A stretch of 64,000 nt of DNA from an uncultured Draconibacterium sp. (lineage in GTDB: Bacteria; Bacteroidota; Bacteroidia; Bacteroidales; Prolixibacteraceae). The DNA lies in contig NZ_OY776414.1 of assembly GCF_963675585.1 (NCBI RefSeq), positions 1,281,001 through 1,345,000 of the forward strand, in the 5' to 3' direction. Shown here piece by piece: positions 18,927 through 26,665 of the stretch. A model generated the notes under the pieces. That model ran no database searches, was not told the DNA's origin, and saw only the letters and a list, made by a program, of their open reading frames with translations. Made by a program: the position numbers and the translations under genes. Every line of letters starts with the position of its first letter. Within the stretch, counting starts at the first letter, position 1.

Positions 18927-19292
18927 TTATTTTGCCGCATTTTCTTTGTTTTCATTTACTCTGAATTGTACCATTTCCTCAATTAAATTGATAGGTAGTT
19001 CTTTGTTGTGTGGAAATTGCACCGAACCTTTTCCTCTTTTGTATTTGGCCAGCTCTTCTTCAAATTTATCATGTCCTGTTGGTGTGGCGTAAAAACCAAT
19101 GTGTTTGGCAAATGCAGCAAAGTAAACCAGTGGCTTTTTAAAGGTTTTGTACGCAGGCATTCCATACAAAATGCTTTCAACCGCTTCGGGCGCATGTTCT
19201 TTTATCGTTTGCCTTATTAGCTTAAGTCGAGTTTGTATTTCTTCCGGAAAGCCGGCAATGTACTCATCAACGTTGTTTATATTCTTATCCAT
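18927..19292 (-). CDS. DUF1801 (YdhG-like) small protein
   Basis: About 121 residues from the ATG at 19292. The frame extends 22 codons upstream, but that part (MKRCWRFRF onward) is not family-like. DUF1801 features are visible: VDEYIAGFPEEIQTRLKLIR, then GMPAYK, VYFAAFAKHIGFYA and the basic KRGKGSVQFP strand near the C-terminus. The family forms small YdhG/frataxin-like folds; YdhG-type proteins have been called iron chaperones, but a precise role is not established. The protein is cytoplasmic and appears to stand alone as a single-gene unit convergent with the radical SAM gene. Confidence 0.85.
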   Translation of the reverse strand: MDKNINNVDEYIAGFPEEIQTRLKLIRQTIKEHAPEAVESILYGMPAYKTFKKPLVYFAAFAKHIGFYATPTGHDKFEEELAKYKRGKGSVQFPHNKELPINLIEEMVQFRVNENKENAAK

Positions 19293-19655
19293 CAGCACAA
19301 ATTTTAATGCTACTAATTTAATAAAGATAACAAATCTGAAACGCCAGCATCTCTTCAATGGTTCGTTTAAGCACTTGTATTTTTCAAATTTTAATTGAAG
19401 TTGTAATAAAGTTCACGAAAAGATGGAAAAGTTTTTTGGCATTTTTTAATTAAGATCAATCTCGTTTTTACAAAGCAAAAATCACCCTGTATTTGAGTTA
19501 GTTAGTTCTAATTTCAACAAAATAATTTTTGTTTTAAAATTTGCATTTGTTCTTAATCTTTTCAGGATTGTTGCTCCATGGGATGATAAAATTTGTTGTT
19601 GCTTTTTTTGAATTCTGATAATTGCTTATACATTTACGTGCTACTAACTATCTGA
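19293..19655. other. Intergenic region before the ECF sigma gene
   Basis: 363 bp, strongly AT-rich, between the divergent DUF1801 and sigma factor genes. TTTG-containing stretches such as AAAATTTGCATTTG near 19540 resemble a -7 box but do not fit the TAnnTTTG spacing. No gene or repeat was seen. Confidence 0.35.
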
Positions 19656-20249
19656 ATGGGGACATCGAATCAACATATTGATTACATCCATATTGTTAAA
19701 TTAATAGATGGAGATGCCAGGTCTTTCGATGTATTATTCGAAAAATATTCGGGGCGTTTGTTCAACTTTGCTTTAAAGTATTTAAAATCGGTTGAAGATG
19801 CTGAAGAGGTGGTACAATCTGTTTTCTTGTACATTTGGGAAAAGCGCGGAAGTTTAAAACCTGAATTCTCGTTTAACGCCTATCTTTTTACCATTGCGCA
19901 CAACATCATTAAAAAACAGTTTTTAAAGAAGGCACGCGATAATGCCTACAAAGACGAAGTTTTATATACTTTATTGAAATCTGACAATAGTCTGGAGAAG
20001 ATAATTGATTATAAATATTTATTAAAAAAGGTAGAAGAAATAATAGAGCAACTTCCGCCAAAACGAAAAGAAGTATTTATTAAACGGAAATACCAGGAAC
20101 TTCCGGTAAAAGAAATAGCTGCTGAAATGGGCATCTCCCCCAACACTGTCGAGAATCATCTGTCTGCTGCACAAAAGCAAATTCTAGAAACACTGGAAAA
20201 AGAAAAACTGGCCGGATTTTTATTCTATATGCTTTTTGTAAAGCTGTAA
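19656..20249 (+). CDS. ECF-type RNA polymerase sigma-70 factor
   Basis: 197 residues. Sigma region 2 is visible at about 25-95 (LFNFALKYLKSVEDAEEVVQ, FLYIWEKR), and region 4 at about 130-180 with the helix-turn-helix ELPVKEIAAEMGISPNTVEN. There is no sigma 1.1 or region 3, as expected for an ECF member of the Bacteroidota SusC-linked group. It should direct transcription of the SusC/SusD pair and perhaps the flavoprotein operon downstream once released by the FecR-like anti-sigma factor encoded next. The gap to that gene is 228 bp, larger than usual, so separate promoters are possible. Confidence 0.95.
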   Translation: MGTSNQHIDYIHIVKLIDGDARSFDVLFEKYSGRLFNFALKYLKSVEDAEEVVQSVFLYIWEKRGSLKPEFSFNAYLFTIAHNIIKKQFLKKARDNAYKDEVLYTLLKSDNSLEKIIDYKYLLKKVEEIIEQLPPKRKEVFIKRKYQELPVKEIAAEMGISPNTVENHLSAAQKQILETLEKEKLAGFLFYMLFVKL

Positions 20250-20307
20250 CTTTTTTTTGATCTGATATTCACTCTTCAGAACTCTGAAACGAACACCTCT
20301 TAAAAAT

Positions 20308-20337
20308 TGTCATTTCGAGCGTTGTGAGTAATCTTTT
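20308..20337. repeat. Possible remnant of a dispersed extragenic repeat
   Basis: The stretch containing TGTCATTTCGAGCG followed by GAGTAATCTTTT resembles the TGTCATTTCGA-type extragenic repeats common in Bacteroidota genomes. Only one copy is seen in this window, so the call rests on resemblance. Confidence 0.3.
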
Positions 20338-20477
20338 AATTTTACCAAACAGTAATAAAAAAACACACCTGTAAGGCTCTTTAAATCAGTTATTAAAACT
20401 AAGACTGCTTTAAAAAGTGTATTTTTTTTTGATTTTGACTAGTGGATTATTAACCGAAGTTGACATATGTAAGTAGT

Positions 20478-21497
20478 ATGAGGATAGATAAGAATAAAAT
20501 AAGACGTTTTACATCTGATAAATTTTCGATGAGTGATTATTTATCCGTGAAAGAATATTTCAAAAACGAAGAATATGATGAAAACTTGTCAGAGCAAATG
20601 AAATCTGACTGGGACGAAACAAGTTCAACAGACAGGAGCATGAATCACATTCTGAAATTTCTACACACAAAAATGGGGATTGAAGAGCTCAACTTTCGTC
20701 AGAAATCTTACCGCCTTTTTTCAAAAATTGCAGCCATATTAATTCTTCCTGCTTTTATCACAATTGCCTTTTTAACCTATCAATCAATAAAACAAAACAA
20801 CGCGGAAGTAACCTGGGTCGAAATATTTTCACCGGCTGGTTCCCGAACAAACTTTCAGCTTCCCGACGGAAGTATTGGCTGGCTTAACAGTGGCTCGTCT
20901 ATAAAATATCCTTCTCAGTTTAAAGGCGAAAGAAGGGTTGAGATATCGGGCGAAGTGTGGTTCGATGTTGTTCATAAAAGAAACAAGGAGTTTAAGGTGA
21001 ATACTCCATATTTCGAGATAAAAGTTTTAGGTACACAGTTTAATGTAACATCGTATCCTTCCGAAAAAACGGCTCAGGTAATTCTGGATAAAGGGAAAGT
21101 TGAACTGACCGGAAAAAACGGCCGGCAGGCAATTACTATGACTCCCAATCAACGTGTTGTATATGATATCACAAAGAAGAATTTTGTAAAATCGGAATGT
21201 GATGCCAGTTCCTATTGCTCGTGGAAAGATGGTTTACTGATTTTTAAAAATGTGCCTTTTTCTGAGATTGCCCAACGTGTTGGCAGAAAGTACAATGCCG
21301 AAATAATTGTACACGATGAAGCTTTGAACTCGGAAATTTTCAGGGCTACTTTTGAAGATGAGACACTGGATCAGATTTGTAAACTCCTAGCAGGGGTTGT
21401 TCCAATCGAATATAAAATCCACAAGAGAATTATCCAACCGGATGGTTCTTTCTCGAAAAACAAAGTCGAAATCTGGACAAAACGAAATATCAACTAA
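20478..21497 (+). CDS. FecR-family anti-sigma factor with DUF4974 domain
   Basis: 339 residues from the ATG at 20478; a TTG at 20460 in frame is less likely. The cytoplasmic N-terminus of about 85 residues binds the sigma factor. One membrane helix follows (AAILILPAFITIAFLTY). The periplasmic FecR domain has FSPAGSRTNFQLPDGSIGWLNSGS, GEVWFDVVH and TPYFEIKVLGTQFNV, and a C-terminal DUF4974 domain has FKNVPFSEIAQRVGRKY and ATFEDETLDQICKLL. It should hold the ECF sigma factor at the inner membrane until the STN domain of the SusC encoded next signals that ligand is bound. The three genes form a classical trans-envelope relay. Confidence 0.95.
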   Translation: MRIDKNKIRRFTSDKFSMSDYLSVKEYFKNEEYDENLSEQMKSDWDETSSTDRSMNHILKFLHTKMGIEELNFRQKSYRLFSKIAAILILPAFITIAFLTYQSIKQNNAEVTWVEIFSPAGSRTNFQLPDGSIGWLNSGSSIKYPSQFKGERRVEISGEVWFDVVHKRNKEFKVNTPYFEIKVLGTQFNVTSYPSEKTAQVILDKGKVELTGKNGRQAITMTPNQRVVYDITKKNFVKSECDASSYCSWKDGLLIFKNVPFSEIAQRVGRKYNAEIIVHDEALNSEIFRATFEDETLDQICKLLAGVVPIEYKIHKRIIQPDGSFSKNKVEIWTKRNIN

Positions 21498-21543
21498 AAA
21501 ATAAGAAATGCCAATGAATTAAACCAAATCGAATTAAACAAAA

Positions 21544-21572
21544 CAGGGAAGGTACTTGCACTACCCTCCCTG
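21544..21572. promoter_or_regulatory. Hairpin between anti-sigma and susC genes
   Basis: CAGGGAAGGTA (21544-21554) pairs with TACCCTCCCTG (21562-21572), 10 of 11 bases, around a 7-nt loop. No T-run follows, so it is not a classical terminator. It may be an mRNA processing or stability element that lets susC reach higher levels than the regulator. Confidence 0.5.
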
Positions 21573-21622
21573 CAAATTGTGAATTAAATATTAGTAGTAC
21601 TAAATCCACAGCTAACAAAATT

Positions 21623-24600
21623 ATGAAAAAAAACCGAAGTTATGGGGTATTGAATAACTATGCCCTGTTTAAAATGCTAAAAATTATGCGATTTACCATT
21701 ATCATTTTACTCGTAACGTTAACACAGACTTTTGCAGTAAATAGTTATTCGCAACAAACAAAACTTACCCTTTCATTACAAGGGGTTACCGTAGAAAAAG
21801 TGCTCGATGAAGTTGAAAACAGCACCGAATTCTATTTTTTGTATAACAAAAAAATGGTTGATGTTAACCGAACTGTTGACATTAATGTAGAGGCAAAAAC
21901 GGTAAATAAGGTACTCGAACAACTTTTTCGCGATTCAGATGTATCCTATACCATTATTGATCGCCAAATATTATTAACCAATAAGTTGTTAACCGAATCG
22001 GAAAATAATATCGGGTATGGTGAGCAAAAATCAATTACCGGAAAAGTAACCAACGACAGAAATGAGCCAATTCCGGGTGCCACAGTAATTGTTAAAGGTA
22101 CCACACAAGGTACAGTAACCGATGTAAATGGAAATTACACGCTTGCTAACGCACCTGCTTCCGGATTCTTACAGATTTCTTTTGTGGGTATGATAACTGC
22201 CGAATTTGATATTAGCGGACAAACAGTTATTGATGCAAAATTGCAGGAAGATTTTATCGGAATTGAAGAGGTGGTAGCCATCGGTTATGGAACCATGAAA
22301 AAGGCGGATTTAACAGGGGCCGTTTCACAGATAAAAACAGAAACGCTTGAGCAGGTTCCGGTTTATAACATGGAGCAGGCTTTAAAAGCCAATGCATCAG
22401 GTGTTCGCGTTAGTCAGAATTCCGGTCAGCCCGGAGCACGGATAGAAGTTCGTATACGTGGGGGAAACTCGATGATTGGCGACAATGGTCCATTGTACGT
22501 TGTTGATGGTTTTCCGGTAACCGGAGGAATTAATTTCATGAATCCTTCGGATATCGAATCGATCGACATATTAAAAGATGCCTCTGCAACTGCAATTTAC
22601 GGAGCAAGGGGTGCAAATGGTGTTGTTTTAATTACTTCAAAAAGAGGGAAAAAAGGGCAAAACAGCAAGATTGAAATCAATACATACCTTGGATTTCAAC
22701 AGGAAACAAAACGGTATGACCTTTTAAATGCGCAGGAATATGCAATAATTGCCAACGAATGGCTAAAAAACGGAGGGTTAGATCCATTCTTTTCTCAAGA
22801 TGAAATTAATAATCTGGGAGAAGGAACAGATTGGCAGGATGCGATTTTTCAAACTGCTCCTATTCAAAACCATACCATTACTTTCTCGGGTAGTTCTGAA
22901 AAAACACGTTATTCTTTATCCGGAAATTATTATGATCAGGATGGAATTATCATCAATTCAGGAGTTAAAAGAGGTTCTGTTCGTTTAAACCTTGACCATG
23001 AGTTGAACAGCTGGCTAAGCATGGCGGTTAACCTGAATCTATCAAGAAGATCGAATACCAGAATTCCGGTAGACAATGGATATCGAGGTACCTCTACCCT
23101 ATCTGCAGCAGCTTCTGCCCCTCCCACATTACCCGTTTACGATGAAGATGGTTTACCAACTCAAATTGAACAGTTTTACAATTTCGGCTCTGCAGATATG
23201 AGAAACCCTTTGATTTATGCAAGCAGGCAAACAACCACAATGGCAAATACTGTTATTGGAAACGGCAGTTTTGATGTGAAAATAACAAAAGACCTAACCT
23301 TCAAAACATTATTGGGTATTGAATATGAATATGCATGGACAGATTATTACAGTCCTATCATATACGAAAATGACCGAGGATCAGCTTCTCAAAGTACATC
23401 GTACAACAATTCATTCTTAAATGAAAACGTTTTAACCTACAAGAAAGAGATCGACGACAAGCATGAACTCACATTAACTGGTGGATATACCTATCAAACC
23501 CATATGGGAAGGTCATTAAATGCCAGTGTGAGTGGATTTGCAAACAATACCACTGAGAATTACAGTCTACAGGCCGCTGAAATATCAAATCCGCCATCAT
23601 CTTACATTTCTGAATGGGTATTGGCTTCGTGGCTGGCTCGTGTGAATTATTCCTTCAATAATAAATATTTAGTTACTGCAAGTATCCGAGCTGATGGTTC
23701 TTCCCGTTTCGGTGCAAATAATAAATGGGCTGCATTCCCGTCAGGAGCTTTTGCCTGGCGTGTTTCAGAAGAACCTTTTATGTCTGATGTTACTTTCCTT
23801 AGCGATTTAAAATTCAGGGCAAGTTATGGTGTAACTGGTAATACTGCCTTGAGCCCTTACCAATCGTTAGACAGATTAGGAACAGTTAAGACTATTTTTG
23901 CCAATCAGGCCGACGAGGTTGGATTTGTGCCAACCGGAATATCAAATGCCGATTTAAAATGGGAAACAACTGCCCAGACAGATATTGGTTTTGACGTTAG
24001 CTTTTTCAAAAATAAGTTGAGGGTAACAGCCGACTATTATAAAAAGAATACGACTGACCTTTTGGCATCGGTTCCGCTGCCTCCATCTGTTGGTTTTGGC
24101 TCTATTCTTCAAAATATTGGAGAAATTCAGAATCAGGGTTTTGAGCTTACCGCAAGTGCAGACATCATCAGAACGAATGATTTAGCCTGGAATATCTCTG
24201 CGAATTTTTCTTCAAATAAAAACAAAGTTATTGAAATTGCAGGAGGTAGTGATATTTTCGCATCCGGTCAGGGAGCTGCATGGTCAAGTACCAATATTGC
24301 CCGCGAAGGAGAGCCAATTGGAAGTTTTTACGGCCTTGTTGAAGACCATATCGGAGACGATGGTTTGATTGTATATAAAGATTTAAGCGGCCCGGACGGA
24401 ACACCTGACGGCGTTGTAAATGCACTAGACCGGGTTATTCTTGGCAGCCCACATCCTGATTTCTTTTATGGGATGAATTCAAACCTTTCATACAAAAACT
24501 TTGATTTAAATATCATTTTGGATGGTGTATATGGAAATGAAATTTTCAACGCAACTTTAGGAACACACCTGAATTCTTTCCAACGCGGAAACAACCAATT

Positions 24601-24976
24601 TACTGATATTATGGGCAACTACTGGACAGCTGAAAATCCTGATCCAAATGCCAAATATCCAAAAATCAGTTCTGCTACTCAAATTGATGTATCCGACAGG
24701 TTTATTGAAGATGGAAGCTATTTAAGGGTAAAATCAATACGCCTTGGATATACGATCCCAACAAAAAGACTGGGCTTGAAATGGTTCGACTATGCACAGG
24801 TTTACCTTTCAGGAACAAACCTTTTCACATTCACAAAATATTCCGGACTCGATCCTGAAGTTAATACTAAAGGTGGTGATAGCCAGGATATTGCCAGCCG
24901 ATTGAATATGGGACACGATCAAAGTGGATATCCCAATGCAAAAACGTATGCAATTGGTTTAAAACTTAATTTCTAA
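21623..24976 (+). CDS. SusC-like TonB-dependent transducer with STN domain
   Basis: 1117 residues. The long signal sequence runs to about residue 44. An STN domain follows at about 48-118 (LTLSLQGVTVEKVLDEV, FYFLYNKKMVD, VNKVLEQLF), then a carboxypeptidase-regulatory-like domain at 137-207, then the SusC signature EEVVAIGYGTMKKADLTGAV and a plug with RIRGGNS, LYVVDGFPV and LKDASATAIYGARGANGVV. The barrel ends in Phe. The STN domain is the contact point for the FecR anti-sigma factor encoded just upstream, so this receptor both imports and signals. The SusD gene starts 13 bp downstream. No glycosidase follows, so the cargo is unclear. Confidence 0.95.
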   Translation: MKKNRSYGVLNNYALFKMLKIMRFTIIILLVTLTQTFAVNSYSQQTKLTLSLQGVTVEKVLDEVENSTEFYFLYNKKMVDVNRTVDINVEAKTVNKVLEQLFRDSDVSYTIIDRQILLTNKLLTESENNIGYGEQKSITGKVTNDRNEPIPGATVIVKGTTQGTVTDVNGNYTLANAPASGFLQISFVGMITAEFDISGQTVIDAKLQEDFIGIEEVVAIGYGTMKKADLTGAVSQIKTETLEQVPVYNMEQALKANASGVRVSQNSGQPGARIEVRIRGGNSMIGDNGPLYVVDGFPVTGGINFMNPSDIESIDILKDASATAIYGARGANGVVLITSKRGKKGQNSKIEINTYLGFQQETKRYDLLNAQEYAIIANEWLKNGGLDPFFSQDEINNLGEGTDWQDAIFQTAPIQNHTITFSGSSEKTRYSLSGNYYDQDGIIINSGVKRGSVRLNLDHELNSWLSMAVNLNLSRRSNTRIPVDNGYRGTSTLSAAASAPPTLPVYDEDGLPTQIEQFYNFGSADMRNPLIYASRQTTTMANTVIGNGSFDVKITKDLTFKTLLGIEYEYAWTDYYSPIIYENDRGSASQSTSYNNSFLNENVLTYKKEIDDKHELTLTGGYTYQTHMGRSLNASVSGFANNTTENYSLQAAEISNPPSSYISEWVLASWLARVNYSFNNKYLVTASIRADGSSRFGANNKWAAFPSGAFAWRVSEEPFMSDVTFLSDLKFRASYGVTGNTALSPYQSLDRLGTVKTIFANQADEVGFVPTGISNADLKWETTAQTDIGFDVSFFKNKLRVTADYYKKNTTDLLASVPLPPSVGFGSILQNIGEIQNQGFELTASADIIRTNDLAWNISANFSSNKNKVIEIAGGSDIFASGQGAAWSSTNIAREGEPIGSFYGLVEDHIGDDGLIVYKDLSGPDGTPDGVVNALDRVILGSPHPDFFYGMNSNLSYKNFDLNIILDGVYGNEIFNATLGTHLNSFQRGNNQFTDIMGNYWTAENPDPNAKYPKISSATQIDVSDRFIEDGSYLRVKSIRLGYTIPTKRLGLKWFDYAQVYLSGTNLFTFTKYSGLDPEVNTKGGDSQDIASRLNMGHDQSGYPNAKTYAIGLKLNF

Positions 24977-24989
24977 AAACACCGAAATT

Positions 24990-26444
24990 ATGAAAAGAAT
25001 AACATTATATATTTTAATCACAATCCTATTTTCATCTTGTAATGACATGTTGGATGAAGTTCCAATGGATTTTGTTTCCCGTTCTAACTTTTATACAAAC
25101 GAAATTGATGCACAGGGAGCCCTCAATGGTGCCTATGATGCCACTGGCCCTGATTTTTACGGCATTACTCACTATTTAATGGTTGAGCTTCATGGAGATT
25201 ATTTGAATGGCAGGGGATCTCAGGCACCGATTTCGATAATGGATCAGGTATTAAATCAGCAAAATATTGGTAGATGTGAAACCAACTGGTTAACACTGTA
25301 TCGTGCAGTTAACAGGGCCAATGCAGTGCTTGATAATGTAGTTAACATTGAAGATATTACAGAAAGTGCCAGAACAAGAATATTGGCTGAAGCACACTTT
25401 TTAAGAGCAATGGCCTATTTCGAATTAGTTAGAGGTTGGGGACCTGTTCCAATTAAAACAAAAGAAAGTACCGACCTGAGCGAACTGGAATCGCCCAGAA
25501 TGCCTGAAAGTGATGTATATGATCTGATTATTGAAGACTTGTTAATTGCTGAAAAAGATTTATCGGAGGATATTGGTGCAGAAACAGGACGTGCTGGAAA
25601 ATGGGCTGCAAAAATGCTCCTTTCACATGTTTATTTAACAATTGGTGAATGGGCCGAAGCAGCCAGCAGAGCCAATGATGTAATCAATAGTGGTAAATAC
25701 GCAATGGTGCAGGTAACAGAACCGGATGATTTTTATAAAATATTTGCTTCTGAAACTAGTTCTGAAGACATTATGTCTATTCACCACTCTGAAACAAGTA
25801 CTTCTACCATTCCAACCTATCTTCACAGAGGAAGTGCATACCCATATAACAACAGTAGTACAGGCTATTTTGCATGGCTGCCCGACATGAATTCGTTTAT
25901 TGGTGATAGTTGGGATACCAATGATTTAAGGAAACAATTTAACTTCTACGAAAAATATCAGGATTCAGACGGAAACTGGGTTTCACTGCCTTCGACCGTT
26001 CCTGTGCTGATGAAAAAATTCATCAACAATGCAGATGGGTTAAATATTTACAGCGTTCCGATTTATCGGTATACTGAAGCTTTCTTATTCTATGCTGAAG
26101 CTGCCTGCCAGGCAGAAGGAGCTCCTTCTGATCTTGCACTTGAACGCCTAAATATGGTAAAAAGAAGGGCTTATGGTTACGATCTGAATACGCCTTCTCC
26201 TGTTGATTATCCTTCAGGTATGAGCAAAGACGAATTTGTGGAAACAGTTCTCCAGGAGCGTGCCTATGAATTTATGGTAGAGCGCAGAAGATGGTTCGAT
26301 CTTAAACGTACAGGAAAAGTAAAAGAAGCTTTTGCTGCCGTTGGTAAAAACATTATCGACGAAAGATTTTTCTGGCCAATCCCGGAGGATGAAATCAATA
26401 ATAATCCTGCAATCAATCAGGAAGATCAAAATCCTGGATATTAA
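24990..26444 (+). CDS. SusD-like outer-membrane lipoprotein (second locus)
   Basis: 484 residues. The lipoprotein signal ends in LFSSC (Cys about 17), followed by the SusD start pattern DMLDEVPMDFVSRSNFYTNE. Internal family motifs are ILAEAHFLRAMAYFELVRGWGPVPI, YRYTEAFLFYAEAACQ and the C-terminal VLQERAYEFMVERRRWFDLKR with FWPIPEDEINNNP. It binds ligand on the cell surface with the STN-bearing SusC. Its spacing of 13 bp from susC supports one transcript, and a strong terminator follows, so the flavoprotein genes behind it need their own promoter or read-through. Confidence 0.95.
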   Translation: MKRITLYILITILFSSCNDMLDEVPMDFVSRSNFYTNEIDAQGALNGAYDATGPDFYGITHYLMVELHGDYLNGRGSQAPISIMDQVLNQQNIGRCETNWLTLYRAVNRANAVLDNVVNIEDITESARTRILAEAHFLRAMAYFELVRGWGPVPIKTKESTDLSELESPRMPESDVYDLIIEDLLIAEKDLSEDIGAETGRAGKWAAKMLLSHVYLTIGEWAEAASRANDVINSGKYAMVQVTEPDDFYKIFASETSSEDIMSIHHSETSTSTIPTYLHRGSAYPYNNSSTGYFAWLPDMNSFIGDSWDTNDLRKQFNFYEKYQDSDGNWVSLPSTVPVLMKKFINNADGLNIYSVPIYRYTEAFLFYAEAACQAEGAPSDLALERLNMVKRRAYGYDLNTPSPVDYPSGMSKDEFVETVLQERAYEFMVERRRWFDLKRTGKVKEAFAAVGKNIIDERFFWPIPEDEINNNPAINQEDQNPGY

Positions 26445-26453
26445 TAAGCTAAT

Positions 26454-26481
26454 AAAGGGAACTGCTCACTCAGTTCCCTTT
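26454..26481. terminator. Rho-independent terminator after susD
   Basis: AAAGGGAACTG (26454-26464) pairs perfectly with CAGTTCCCTTT (26471-26481) around CTCACT, followed by a T-rich run. It separates the SusCD unit from the flavoprotein operon. Confidence 0.85.
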
Positions 26482-26665
26482 AATTTCCCTTTTTAACCTA
26501 TAAACTAACTATTTTACGCTGTTACCGCGCTATCGTATTAGTCGATTTTAGGTAAATGCAAACAGAGTTATCATAATAGTCAGAGACTGGCTTTTTACGG
26601 TGAAATCACTTTGTTGTAATACTGCGGCCAACAGAAAATTGTAAGATCAGCTAAATCATCTAATT

